Below the pieces are notes generated by a model that was not told the origin of the DNA, did no database searches, and saw only the letters and a list, made by a program, of their open reading frames with translations. Below, in pieces: positions 1 to 12,107 of a stretch of 64,000 nt of DNA. The first letter of the stretch is position 1. The number at the start of each line of letters is the position of its first letter. A program made the translations under genes and the position numbers. Where the stretch lies: assembly GCA_947069175.1 (NCBI GenBank), contig CAMTDV010000027.1, forward strand, positions 36,407,369 to 36,471,368, written 5' to 3'. This DNA comes from Scalesia atractyloides (taxonomy: Eukaryota; Streptophyta; Magnoliopsida; Asterales; Asteraceae).

Positions 1-1655
1 GGTAAGTCTTATTTTCAAAACCGAACAGGTGAAAAATTATATATTTTTACAAGTATATAAATTATACCATATCTTGGCAATACTAAAAATATATTGTTTT
101 GAAGTGTATAAAAATATATATTTCATAAACCTCCTAAAAATATATTGTTTTGGTGAAAACTAAAAAGTTATATTTTCTAGAACTAATCTTAAAAATATAT
201 ATTATTTTGGAATACACACACTTACCAAGCATAATATATATATACTAATTCGGATATATCCTAAATTTATATATTTTAGTATACACAAAAGTGGGGGGGG
301 GGAATAAATACAAGAAAAATACGTATTCCTATTTGTACAATACATGCCAACATATACCACTAACATTTAGTGAAAAATATCATTATACAAGCATTATACC
401 CAACCATGGATATACAAACAGACAAGTATATCTATACTTGGGAAGAGTCATAAGTACAATACTTAACAATTTCAATATTTGATCATGTGAACCTTAAAAC
501 CGATGCACGTGAATAATTATATATCCATACATGTTAAAAATAGTTTATTTTTAACAAACCTATCGCAATTACAAAATGATAAATAAAGTGGTGCATACAA
601 ATAATACAAGTTAAAAATAATATTTTAACTAACACATCAAACTTGGAATCATATATAATTGAGAAGAATTATATATGGAATATATCCGACGATGGTATCG
701 TTGAGGCAAACGGATATAACCCGTCTATGAGGAGTCATGAAACGTATACATTTTACTCGTGCAAGGCACGGAGTCTAGCGGGCTAGGCCCGTACTAGCAA
801 CACATGCGTTGCAAGGATGCATATATACTTGGAGAAGTATATCTATTGGCATCATACATCAAATTGTATATCTAAACGAAACAAAATACAGAACAAGTCT
901 TAACAAATACTTAAGACAAGAAACATGAACTTGAATCATTTCAAAGACCGAAGTTTCTAACAAAACCTAACGCGTTTGTAGGTTGTGATATGGAACCAAG
1001 GAAAAGTATTTGAGTAATCAGTGAAAGCAGAAAACAAACCGTGAGTTCATGTCCCCCATTTTCATCTTAAATGTTTTACAGTTTTACAACTATCGGGGGG
1101 AAATACATGTCTATGGTATGATAAGCTGGGGAATAAAATAACTAGATGATGTGCGAATAGGGTGAACTTAAGCTCCATTAATCTCGTTTAAGATGCTTTA
1201 CATACCGGGTTTGGATACAAATACTTCATACATTTTATGGATTCAACTCATACAGTTAAAACACATGAACTCACTAATTTTTTGTTGATTTTTAACTTAA
1301 CATGTATCTCAGGTAATTAGTGGATCTATGCTAGGAGTTTCAGTCAAGAAAACAAGTACCAAGTCTCCAATGCCATCTTTTGAAGGGTTTGCTCGTTATA
1401 TACCGCCTCCTTGCGGGGATATAAGGGTCAAAGCCTTATTATTTTAAAAACTTGCATTTTGGTTTGTAACACTTTGACAACTTAATCTCATATCATGGTT
1501 TGTAAACAATATACTTGACCTATGTTGCATTTTGAAACAATTTCAGTAATGGCCTTTGGAGTTTGTTTTATTCATTTAGTATGTTCACTTATGTTGTATG
1601 CAATGAGAATCAATCAGATCAAACCGCACGCTTCCGACCATGAGCGGGTGTGACA
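1..1655 (+). repeat. Right part of a gypsy-type LTR cut by the window edge
   Basis: No coding potential is visible. The stretch ends in GCGGGTGTGACA at 1655, the same style of terminus as the solo LTR that ends at 37972 (GGGGTGTGACA) and as chromovirus LTRs in general. No primer binding site follows, so this would be a 3' LTR or a solo LTR whose left end lies outside the window. The first 250 bases are very AT-rich and contain the word AAAAATATATTGTTTTG at least twice. A run of about ten G lies near 293-302. The assignment rests on the terminus and general composition only; no second copy is present for alignment. Confidence 0.4.
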
Positions 1656-3671
1656 GGTGGGGGTTAGGTTTTTGGGGGTGTCGGTGGGTGGTGGGTTAGG
1701 TGGTTTAGGCTTTTTATATTAATGCACATGTGCAGCACAACTTTTTTTCTTCGAAAAAAAGTTTTTTTTATATATATTATATATAGCGGATTTTATTAAA
1801 AAAAATTGATATGCTTTTTAGGATTTTTTTAGTTAGTGTTTTGGTTTTCTCATTTAAACTAGTTTTCTCATGATCCATCCCCTGTTGGCTTATATATAAA
1901 CATATATATTAATTATTCCCCCATAGTGATTATCCTTTGGTTACATGATTAAGTGGTCCTATTGAATCTGGATCTTGAGATGCCCATTCAACTAGGTTAT
2001 GTTCCCCTTATGTTCCATTTACCATGGCTTTCGTATCATTCCGAAACTTGACCTCTCATAAATCCTTAGGTTCTTGTGTCCAAAATTATCTTTGACTTCG
2101 CCAAGTCAACAAGGATAATTTGCAATTGAGATCAATTATTCTAAACATTTTCTGGACTCATAAGCCGTTCTTGCCATTTTGTCAACTCATAACTGTATAA
2201 TACATTGTCGTTAGAATGACATGAAACTAGTTTTAAGGCTAATCACATTGTCATCACGCCTTTGGTAAGCTCTTTCAAACATCTAACTAGACTTTGAATC
2301 TAACCAATTGGCATTCGAGTCTTATCAACTCGATTGACTATATATAACCATTATATACTCCAATTGGTCATGTGTCTAAAATCTTTATTGTCAAACCTTT
2401 CACATTCTTGTTACCAAATGCATATTAGCCCCGCACATTTATGTCTTATTTGATAAACATCATTCACTTATTAAGACAAGGTAGTGAAAGGTTCTCTCTT
2501 TCAACACGAGGTTGAGAAAACTTTTCAATACCATTTCTGCATCCCTAGAGAATTGTTTCTTAAATGGCTCCTCACCCGACAATGCTTGCAGTTTGATCAA
2601 GTTTGAGTAATGTCATTCAAGATAAGTTTTAGACACCGATGATAGGATAGAAAATATCTATATGACTTTGTGTCATTGAGGTTATCCAAGTATATTGCTC
2701 TACTCAGATTACAATTTCTTACATGAGTTTATGAGCTATATGAGTTCTCCTCATATGAAACTAGATAGAATCATTATTAGTGATCTATTTAATCTGTCCT
2801 TTCAAGTTATCCATTTAGAATGAATTAAGTTATTTACCCTATATAATTTATCAAATTTTAATCCCCTCCTAGTTTCACTATTCAATTTCTTTGTTTCTAT
2901 TGGTGTTTAAATCTTCTCAGCAATCACTCACTAACATATCCCACTTCTCTACTCTTTTTTCTTTTTAATTTTTGTCATAGTTGTGGTACAAGGAAGCAAT
3001 CATAAGATGCAAGGTATTATTATTAATATCTAGAGTAAAGTGCAATTTGTACCCCTGTGATATGGTGGCGGGATTCACTTACATCCTTACAACTATTTTT
3101 TATTGTCTGAGTGCTTGTAGTTATAGTTTTTTAAAACAAAATTTGTTCTAATGTTGTCACTAATTTTGAATGATTGAAGTTAATTTAATCTCCGCCGAGC
3201 ATCAAAATCAAGAAGTATCAGTCTTGCATGTTCTAGACTACAATACTTTAGCATATGAACAGAAGATACATCATTCTAATTTTTCACAACCTTAAGAAAT
3301 AACTCATTATCTGTTACAAATATTTAGTTCTTAGTACAGACATAATAGTGACTTTATATTTTACCATTCCAAATTAGGATCATAACTCGTTTGCCTTTAA
3401 CTTTTAATAGGAAGGTCTCTAAACCATAGTTAACTTCATCAATTAGGATCATAACTTGTTTGCCTTTAACTTCATCCATTGACTCTCAAAGACTTAAACA
3501 CAGGTCTTAATTCAAGTCACTTTGATGAACACATTCATCATCAACAACATGAATGGTATATGTATAGATCACTAAGGTCTTGGAATATAGTCAATTTGAA
3601 TTGACACTCAAGAACATGTTATTCACATTTGTCTAAAGTGATGTATACATTTCCATTGTTGTTACCTTGAA
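1656..3671. other. Geneless spacer
   Basis: No gene, RNA or retroelement domain is recognised. The first 60 bases are G-rich. A diverged direct duplication of about 34 bases occurs at about 3374-3407 and 3441-3474 (both contain AATTAGGATCATAACT). The spacer ends with ACCAC at 3672-3676, the left target-site duplication of the copia element that follows. Confidence 0.6.
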
Positions 3672-3676
3672 ACCAC

Positions 3677-4390
3677 TGTTAGGAAACTTTTTGTAAGTAT
3701 AGAAGAAAAATATGATCTATCTGATTACATGTTAACGATAAAGTCATGAAGGTGAAACAGAAAGAAGATACAAGACAATTAGGACAAAAGAAGGAAATTA
3801 CATCTTCGACATTTATCATAAAAGGATCACACGTAAATGAAGACAATCAAAAAGTACAAATATGATGAATCTGATGATATTTCTTATAAAATATCATCAG
3901 AATCTGGTAAAGTCTGATCATCAAAATTTCTGATGATCTGTTCAATAGATTTTCTGATGGGGTCGGTTATCAGAAATTCTGATGAGCCAACTTGTCTAAA
4001 ATATAAGGCTCTGCCATATTTGTAAATTAGCAAGTTGACCGTGATGGATTCAATGAATATGCCAAAAAGCTACTTTATGCAGGGCAAGTGCATGAATAAA
4101 CATATAAATAGAGAGTAAAACTCCGAAGGATAATGAGTTAAGCCAAGCATTTAATACGCACACAAAACTCGATTACTGTTTCACCACAGAATTATCAAAG
4201 TATTCATTTGTAATAGTCAATAACCTCACAGTCACCTTGTAAACCATTTTGTTTCAAAGTGATATAAACTTGAAAATTATGTAGTTATGTTTCTAGGAAG
4301 TTTGATTTCTATTTCCGCACATTATTTTCATACTTGTTGAAATCACTTGCGGTATTAAGTTAAAAAGAGCATTGTTTGTCTGGGACCAAA
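3677..4390 (+). repeat. E1 5' LTR
   Basis: It aligns over its length to the LTRs at 13604, 34518 and 39040. It begins TGTTAGGAAAC and ends GGGACCAAA, where the other copies end CAACA, so the terminal C is lost. A TATA box TATAAATA lies at 4103-4110. Short inverted words TCTGATGA and TCATCAGA crowd the 3860-3985 part, which is presumably U3. Divergence from the partner LTR at 39040 is roughly one tenth by eye, plus indels, so the insertion is old. Confidence 0.9.
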
Positions 4391-4391
4391 A

Positions 4392-4403
4392 TTGGTATCA
4401 GAG
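4392..4403 (+). promoter_or_regulatory. E1 primer binding site (tRNA-iMet type)
   Basis: TTGGTATCAGAG lies directly after the 5' LTR. It is complementary to the 3' end of initiator methionine tRNA, the usual minus-strand primer of plant copia elements. Confidence 0.85.
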
Positions 4404-4469
4404 TAGATTGAACAAACTATTTTCAAACGATCAATCGCTCATTTTCTTCAAACTTCCTCTAATCTAAAT

Positions 4470-6335
4470 ATAGCAAACTTTCAAACATGGAACAATGCTT
4501 TCAATATTGGGTCTATGTCAAAGTCCGACCTTGGTAAGAGAGGAGTATCCCAATGGAAAATCAGGATGATCAATTTCCTAAATGGACATGATCGAGCTCT
4601 GTTTCAATCCATTGAAAGTGGCCCACATATACCCATGGTTGAAATACCAGGTGTTCCAACAAGGTGAAAATATTTGGAGCAAAAAGGACACGGAAAAGGT
4701 GAAAGCTGATGAAAGGACCAAATCACTTTTGATTATGGCACTTTCTAATGACATATTCTCTCTAGTAGATGCTTGTGCTTCTGCTAAAAAGATATGTGAT
4801 TAGTTGGAAAATCCTTGTGAAGGAGGAGAGAGAATGAACATAAACAAACGTATAAACTGTGTCTCCTCTTATGAGAGATTTAAAAGTCTTCAAATGAAAA
4901 TATTCATAACCTATAAAAGATTTTCAAAACATTTAAATGATCTAAAAAATTTGGTATTGAGAAATCAAACTATGAAGGGACGTAAAATTCCTCGATGCTC
5001 TACCAAGAGAATGGAGAAGTCTAACCATGACTTTGACCTCCACTATAGAGTTGGGAAACATGAGTCTACATGACCTTTATAGTATTCTTGTTCCTAGGGA
5101 AGAAGAAATACATGAAAACTCAAAACATAGGGGAGGACCCATTTTTCTCATCTCAAAATCTCAAAGAACAATCAATTCTGATCCATAAATCTCTTATTGC
5201 CAAAATATGGAAAATTCTGATACCTCATTAGATTTTTCTAAATTTGTTGAGGCAATTTATTGCTCACCAAGTCATTGAAGCAGAGGATACAAGGTGGAAG
5301 TCATAAGTACTAGAAGAGTGATAAGGGGAGGATGGAAGGGAAATCAAGAGATAAAGCAAAAGTAGATGTTGTGTGTTACAAATGTAAGCAAAAAGGATAC
5401 TATGCATCAGAATGCAAAAAACAAGAAACTTAAAGATGTTGCTTACTATGAGAAAAAACTTGAGGAAGCCAAAAGGCAGCAACAGGCCAGTCTAATTGAA
5501 GTGACTAATACTTGGCTAACCGATGACACTTCTAATGAAGAAGAAGAAGAAGAAATGGCCAAAGTCTGCCTAATGGAAAAACTTTCTGATGCAGATGCTG
5601 AAATCTCATAACACAAGGTAAGCTTAATTAACTCAGATCTTGAATAACAATTAAACAAGCTTATGACCAATTTTGTGAACCTACAAGAAAAACAAAATTT
5701 GGACAACACAAAATCTGATGATTTACAAAGAATGTTGAATAAAGTAATACTTGAAAACCAATTACTCATTGAGGAAATTCTAAACAAACAAGCTAAAATT
5801 GAATTATATGAAAATGAAAGAAAAGATTTGCATAAAAGAATTCATGACAAAGAAATCAATGTAAAAGGTTTTCAGTAAGCAAAAGATTTTAAAAACTTTA
5901 CTAAAACAACATCAAAGAACAAAGGTGAAGGATTGGGATATTTAAAGACTAGCACCAGAAATCCCACCATCTTTGTCAAAGCAGGTGATCAAAATTCTGA
6001 TAAAATAACATCAGAATCTGATGCTCAATCTTGTAAATCAATGAGTTCTGACAACCTTTTTCTACCATCAAAATGTAACACAAAAGGAAAGAAGCATGAA
6101 ATAAAACAAACATTTTTAGAAAATTCAAAACTAATTCATCCAAGATTCCAAAAATCTATGAACCTTTCATCAAAATCAACTGAGTCAAAAAAATCTGACG
6201 AAGTAGATTGCATGTGTGTTGAAATACTTAAGCTAATTCAACATCTCCAAACAAAAATCAAACTATCTGTTAATGGCTCAGGATTAACAGAAATTCTGGT
6301 GAAAATTCCTCATCCGAAAAAGTACCCAAGAAAGT
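4470..6335 (+). pseudogene. E1 gag (capsid/nucleocapsid) remnant
   Basis: It is homologous to the E2 gag that starts at 14386. The start codon is mutated from ATG to ATA at 4470-4472. The capsid (UBN2-like) part is readable in pieces at about 4540-5073, with stops and frame changes. The zinc knuckle is at 5374-5415, with spacing C-x2-C-x4-(H)-x4-C, but the histidine is replaced by tyrosine. A lysine/glutamate-rich coiled-coil-like tail follows (about 5560-6330). Gag would package the RNA genome in cytoplasmic particles; this copy cannot be translated as one protein. Confidence 0.8.
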
Positions 6336-8060
6336 TTGGGTACCAAAAATTCTCTAACTTTACCATTTCAGGACCATCATGTCAAGCAGATCTGGTATTC
6401 CGATTCCGGAAGCTCCAAGCACATGACTTGGGACAGGAGCTTGCTCAACAATTTTGTTTCTAAGCTAGATAAATTAGTAATTTTTTGGAAATGGAGTAAA
6501 GGGGAGAACATTAGGTTCTGGTTGCATTAAATATGGATCTTTGACCATTGAGAAAGTAGCTTATGTAGAGGGTCTGAAATACAATCTACTAAACTGTGGT
6601 CAATTTTGTGACAAAGGGTTTCAAGTAACTTTTCTACCAGAAAAATGCTTATTAATTGGTCTAGATGATAACAAAATATATATGAGTGGAAAAAGAATAA
6701 GAAAATCCATCTATTACTTTGATTTCAAAGAAGAAATTGAGCATCCTCAATTATGCTTATTTCAAAAGATAGCAGAAGTAATAGATGGTTATGGCACAAA
6801 AGATTAGTCCACTTAAATTTTAAAAATTTAAACCAATTAGCATGTAAAGGTTTGGTAAAAGGTCTACCTTTCATATGTGAAGGATAAAATATGTGAAGCT
6901 TGTGAACTAAGAAAATAAAAAAGAGACTCACATAAAACAGTTTCTTAATCTTCTATAACTCAAAATTTAGAACTTTTGCACATGGACCTTTATGGATCCG
7001 TGAGTACTGCAAGTTTTTCTGGTAAGAAATACATCTTGGTCATTGTCGATGGCTACTCCAGATATACTTGGGTTGAATTTTTGAGAGAGAAAAGTGAAAC
7101 ACGAGTTCTGATCATGAATTTCATCAGAAAAATTGAAAATCTTTAAAAAACACCAGTTAAAAGGATTAGATCTGACAATGGAACAAAATATAAAAACTTA
7201 AAACTTGAGACCTTCCTTACAAGCAAAGGAATCTCTCATGATTACTCAGCTCCAAGAGTTCCACAACAAAATGGAGTTGTAGAAAGAAGGAATATGACCT
7301 TAATTGAGGTTGCAAGTACTATGCTTGCATATGCCAAACTACCCAATTATTTTTGGGTAGAAGCAATTGTCAATACTTGTTTTACACAGAACAGATCCAT
7401 CATAAATTAAAGACATCAGAAAACACCCTACAACATCATAAATGGAAGAATACCAAATATAAAGTTCTTACATGCTTTTGGTTGCAGATGTTTTGTGTTT
7501 AATGATTTTGAAAGTCTTGAAAATTTTGACAGGAAAGCTGAAAAAGGTATTTTTCTTGGGTACTCATTATCATAAAAAGCTTATAGAGTCTTCATTTTAA
7601 ATAGAATAACAATAAGGGAAAGTTTATATGTATCATTTGATAATTCTTTAGAAACTGAAGTCTCTGGTGAAATTTTGAATGAAATAAACTTTTTCAGACC
7701 AACAAGAAAATCCTAACCATCTTCTTAATTTATCTAAAGAACTTCTTGAATGTGACTATGTTAACAAAGAATCATCCAAAAATCAATCACATACTAACCC
7801 TGCAGGAAACCTAGTACACTCACCAGAAAATTCACAAGATGATCAGAATTTTGGAAATTCATTAGAAAATTAGACAGAACAAAAAAATTATGAACCTCTC
7901 AATTCAATAGAAGCAACCAATCAGGGGAAGCTTCAGAGCCATCATACTCATCAAGCTCTCACAACAATTGTAAATGGATTAAAGGACACTCTCAATCAGA
8001 TATAATTGGGAATCTAGAAGAAGGTGTCAAGACAGAATCTGCCACAACTCATGAGTGTTC
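6336..8060 (+). pseudogene. E1 protease and integrase region of pol
   Basis: The protease motif D-S-G-S-S-K-H-M-T is readable in the 6336-6530 frame. The pre-integrase zinc region follows (about 6541-6900, with LKYNLLN and WHKRLVHLNF-like words across a frame change). The integrase core (about 6960-7560) shows HMDLYG, RSDNGTKYKN and GVVERRN words around the D,D,E residues, interrupted by stops. The integrase C-terminal part and linker to RT (7560-8060) are poorly conserved and serine/asparagine-rich. Integrase before RT defines the copia order. It is non-functional because of multiple stops and frameshifts. Confidence 0.8.
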
Positions 8061-9570
8061 ATATGCTGGTTTTCTGAGCATGATAGAACCAAAAGCTGTC
8101 AAAGAAGTACTCAATGACTCAGATTGGGTCCAAGTAATGCAAGATGAGCTTGACCAATTTGAAAAGAGTCAAGTATGGAATCTGGTACCAAGACCTACTG
8201 AAAAATCTGTCATTGGTTCAAAATGGTATTTAAAAACAAATCTGATGAACAAGGTATCATAACAAGGAACAAAGCAAGGCTAGTGGTCAAAGATTATTGT
8301 CAACAAGAAGGCATAAATTATTATTACACCTTTGCTCTAGTGGCCAGGTTAGAAGCAGTAAGAATATTCCTTGCTTAAGTTGCATCAAAAGATTTCATAG
8401 TTTATCAGATGCATGTGAAATCAGCATTTCTAGATGGTAAAATTGAGGAAGAAGTATATGCGCATCAACCAGAAGGCTTTGTTGATCCTAAATACCCAAA
8501 ACATGTTTACAAACTAAACAAAGCCTTATATGGATTGAAGCAAGCTCCTAGAGCATGGTATGAAACTCTTTCAAACGTCTTAACCAACTCTTGCTTCACA
8601 ACAGGTACAATTGACACAACTCTATTTCTAAAAACTCACAAGGGATACACTTTGTTGGTTCAAATTGATGTTGATGGCATTATTTTTGGATCAACCAACG
8701 ATAAATTTCGCAAAAAGTATGAAAAGTTAATGACCAGCCAATTTGAGATGAGCATGATGGGTGAATCAACATTTTTCTTAGGCTTACAAGTTAAACAAAG
8801 AACTGATGGCATATTTTTGAGTCAATCAAAGTATGTCAAAACAATTTTGAAAAAATATTCACTTGAAAATTGCTCTACCTCAAAAACTCTCATGGCCACA
8901 GGAAATAAACTAGATTCTGATCTAGATGGAAAATGTGTTGATATAAAGACTTATAGGGGAATGATAGGATCACTGTTGCACTTAACAACAATTAGACCAG
9001 ACATATGTTTTCAACATGTTTTTTAGCAAGATATAAGTGTAATCCTAAAGACTTTCAATTAAAAGTTGTAAAAAGGGTTTTTAAATATCTGAAAGGCACA
9101 TCAGATCTAGGTTTGTGGTATCCTAAAGATACAAATTTAGAACTAATATCATACGAAGATACAAATCATGCAGGAGGCAAGATCGACAGAAAAAGCACAT
9201 CTGGTGCTTGTCAAATGTTGGGAGAAAAACTATTTTGTTGGGCAAGCAAGAAACAGAACTGTGCATCCACATCTACAACTGAATCAGAATGTGTGGCAGC
9301 AGCAACTTGTTGCTAACAAGTGCTATGGATGCAAACACAGCTGAGAGACTATGGAGTAAATCTGACAAAGATTCCCATTTTATGTGATTCAAAGAGCGTC
9401 ACTCAAGAACTAAACACATTGCGTCAAATATCATTTCATCAAAGATCATGTGGAAAAAGGTAACATTGAAATGTATTTTGTTCCAAGAGAAAATCAAATT
9501 GCTGATATATTTACAAAACCTATTGATGAAAAGAGACATTGTTTTCTGGTAAATAAATTAGGGATGGTCA
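8061..9570 (+). pseudogene. E1 reverse transcriptase and RNase H region of pol
   Basis: RT fragments run at 8080-8262 and 8409-9000, with the copia words DVKSAFLDG-like and LYGLKQAPRAWYE. The catalytic motif reads VDG instead of VDD (near 8670), which would kill the polymerase. RNase H follows at about 9030-9570, with CWASKKQN and the TESE acidic motif (ESE intact), then frame changes toward the C-terminal IADIF-TKP region. Several stops separate the pieces. Compare the better preserved E2 copy at 27232-28780. Confidence 0.85.
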
Positions 9571-10185
9571 ATATGAGAAATGAAGAAAATACAAAAAACA
9601 CCCAGTCATGAAGAGAGAGAAATTGTGAATCAATAGAAGATAATCGGAAATTCGACAAAGATTCTGATGCTCCGTCAAAAACTGCTTAAATCCACAAGAA
9701 ATTAACTCTGGTGAGTTATCAGATTTGTCAAAATTAATTGAAAATCTGATTTCATTCATTATTTATGCTTTCTCTTTCTAATTTCCTCTATACATTCACA
9801 CCAACAACACAACATTAGTACATACAAAATCTTTTCCATCCGTTTCTACTTTTTTTACAAAAATTGAAAATCCAATAAAATCTCTTAGTCTTAGGGTTGA
9901 TTGTGTCACAAAGCAATATTTCTGAAAAAAATTCAAGGCACAGCCACACTCTCTTATGACCTTCAATGCTTAGTCATCCATGCTTAGAAAGAAAAGAAGA
10001 GACGCTTGGACAGATAATGATGATAATTTCTAAAAGTCGCCGCCTAGATAATAAATGCAGAAATTTTCTCTTCACCTCTCTCAATATCTTTTTGTAACTG
10101 ACAAAAGATCCTAAGCAGTAAAGGATAATGGGGATAAAAATCTAAGTTGGTAAATGCCATTTATGGCAAAACTATCACTTTCACT
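9571..10185 (+). other. E1 spacer between pol and accessory ORF-A
   Basis: No ORF is conserved with the matching E2 spacer (28781-29313), although nucleotide similarity is clear. It is AT-rich and ends in the TATA box of ORF-A. Confidence 0.6.
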
Positions 10186-10195
10186 TATATATAAC
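10186..10195 (+). promoter_or_regulatory. Candidate TATA box of E1 accessory ORF-A
   Basis: TATATATAAC lies 107 bp before the ATG at 10293. The same box in the same flanking context occurs in E2 at 29314-29323, 110 bp before its ATG. The stretch between box and ATG looks like a plant 5' leader (CT-rich, with AAACCCTA words). Confidence 0.5.
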
Positions 10196-10292
10196 TACAA
10201 CTTGGAGATCAACTTCATCTCATCTGTCATTGTCATCTCTTTCCTTCTACAACAGAAACCCTACAAATATTTTCACCTTCAAAACCCTAACA

Positions 10293-11088
10293 ATGGTTGA
10301 ACTTGACATCTCACTCTTCCCACTTCCACTCCATCAAACTCACAACATAAGGATCAGGAGAAATCTCGACAGACCAGCATGGGAAGGATGTGTATCATTC
10401 TTACCATGTTGCTAAACAACCCATTTGCATATGCTTTAACAACATATATCTAGATCCACCCTGATATACTGCAAGAATTTTGGTTGAATGCCCACACCAT
10501 CTTTGACGAAGGAAAAACCTGCATTAAGAGTCAAGTGATGGGAAGGGACACTGTCCTCAGCAAGGAAATTATTAGAGAGGTTCTACACCTCAATGATGAT
10601 AATGACATCACAACCTTCACTCGCAAGGTATTGGACAACACCCTAAGCGAGATGGGGTATTACACGGACAACTGTGCAAGAGGGTTCTGCAAATCCGAGT
10701 TTATACAACTTTGGCAGTTCTTGGTCACCCAGCTTAGAGTATGTTTTTCTAGAAAGTAGGCAAACTTTCATGAAGTATCATACAAGTTGATGGAGATTGT
10801 ACATGTAGTAGTGTAAGAGGTTCCATACAACTTCTCTCAGTGTCTAATAAAAATTTTGTGACCAACTTGCACTCTTACAGACCATTTCTGATCTATCCTC
10901 GTTTCTTAATGAGGGTGATCACCCATCAACTAGACTTTGGAGGAGTTCCCAACTGGTACGCTAGAGCTGAGGTTGTTCTTCAAGAAAACATACATAATAC
11001 TAGCCTCATGCCTACGTCTGACCATTCGGGACTTGTGACCTTTATGTGGGTCTTTGCTGAATGTAGCTTAGTTTATTTTTTATTTTGA
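10293..11088 (+). pseudogene. E1 accessory ORF-A (unknown function, downstream of pol)
   Basis: It starts with a good plant context (AACAATGG) and is homologous to E2 29424-30150. Readable pieces are 10293-10412, 10484-10759 (conserved SQVMGRD, EIIREVLHLNDDND, EMGYYT) and 10840-11088 (FLIYPRF, FGGVPNWY). Stops and frame changes separate them. The position after pol is where some copia elements carry an env-like gene, but no signal peptide or membrane segment is evident, so I do not call it env. Its layout parallels ORF-B (see findings). Function unknown. Confidence 0.65.
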
Positions 11089-11998
11089 TTTCTTTCTTTT
11101 CCATAAGTTTTCCTTTATTTTAAGGTTTGTAATATTATATATATCTACGTACTTGTTGTCAAAAGAAGGGAGAGGGAAACAAGATGGGAAAACATAAATG
11201 GGTAAATCAAAATGAATAAGTACTTTTAGATCCTCTACGAACAAAGGACCATCACAGACAAATCTGGTAAAAATGTGTCAATTATGATGAAAATCTGACA
11301 AAACCTTTGAATTTCTGATGAAGTCATCTTGACTGAAATTTAGAAACAAATGGAAACTTCTAAGATAGACTTCAAATCTAATGAAATTCAACACATTTTT
11401 GGTCCTTACTTCAGAACTGATGAATCTTTCTGACAATGTAATAAATAAAGGAGATAGATTCCAAACCATCTTTTCTAAAACAAATCAAAATATTTTAAAG
11501 AAAAGCAAGGAGCTCTACCAAATCACGAACTTTAAGTATCGATGCCCTACTCATTCCCTCCCATCTCTTTAAAAAACTCCATGCAGGGGGGATTCTCATT
11601 TCTGATGACCTTCTGATAAAAGACATGACTAGAAATTCCAGTTCTCTACATCAGAAAAGTGGTCATATTTTCTGAAGATGTCATTAAAATGAATTTTGCA
11701 TTCAAAAAGGGGGGAATGTCAGACTCTAGAAAACGAGTTTACTTGACCTTTCATCTACACATGGGTCCCTCTACAAGAAAAAGGTACAATATGGTTGTTG
11801 GTATTCACTATTCAAAACTCATATCTTCAAAAATTTCAAAAAGATATATCAAAAGAAATTGGAGATACATCAAAAATTGGGAATATATCAAAGGTTTTTG
11901 AAAAAGTTCAAATAAGTTTAAACACCATTAACTTGTCATTAACCATCTTAAATACTAACTACCCCCGTTCCAAACCATGATTCTTGTCCCATAAATCC
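11089..11998 (+). other. E1 spacer between accessory ORF-A and ORF-B with polypurine-like tracts
   Basis: It is non-coding. It has two G-rich polypurine-like tracts, GCAGGGGGGATT near 11584 and AAAAAGGGGGGAATGTCAG near 11706. The second looks like a polypurine tract joined to an LTR-like start and has a counterpart in E2 near 30766. It is rich in TCTGATGA-type words. Confidence 0.5.
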
Positions 11999-12006
11999 TA
12001 TAAATA
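11999..12006 (+). promoter_or_regulatory. Candidate TATA box of E1 accessory ORF-B
   Basis: TATAAATA lies 109 bp before the ATG at 12108. The E2 counterpart TATATATA at 31051 is 102 bp before its ATG. Confidence 0.5.
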
Positions 12007-12107
12007 CCCAACTCCAAAAGACGAAAACTTCCTACAACCTCAATTCCTACAAAGCCCTAAAAACTCTTCTGTGTTTTTGAAAAGCAAAATTCATCTCAGA
12101 ATTCACC

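Noticed and set aside
291..482. 63-codon ORF near the left edge
   Set aside because: It begins at a G-run, has no recognisable motif and lies in the putative LTR.
10293..11088. Calling accessory ORF-A an envelope gene
   Set aside because: Only the position suggests it. No signal peptide, membrane span or glycoprotein feature is visible.
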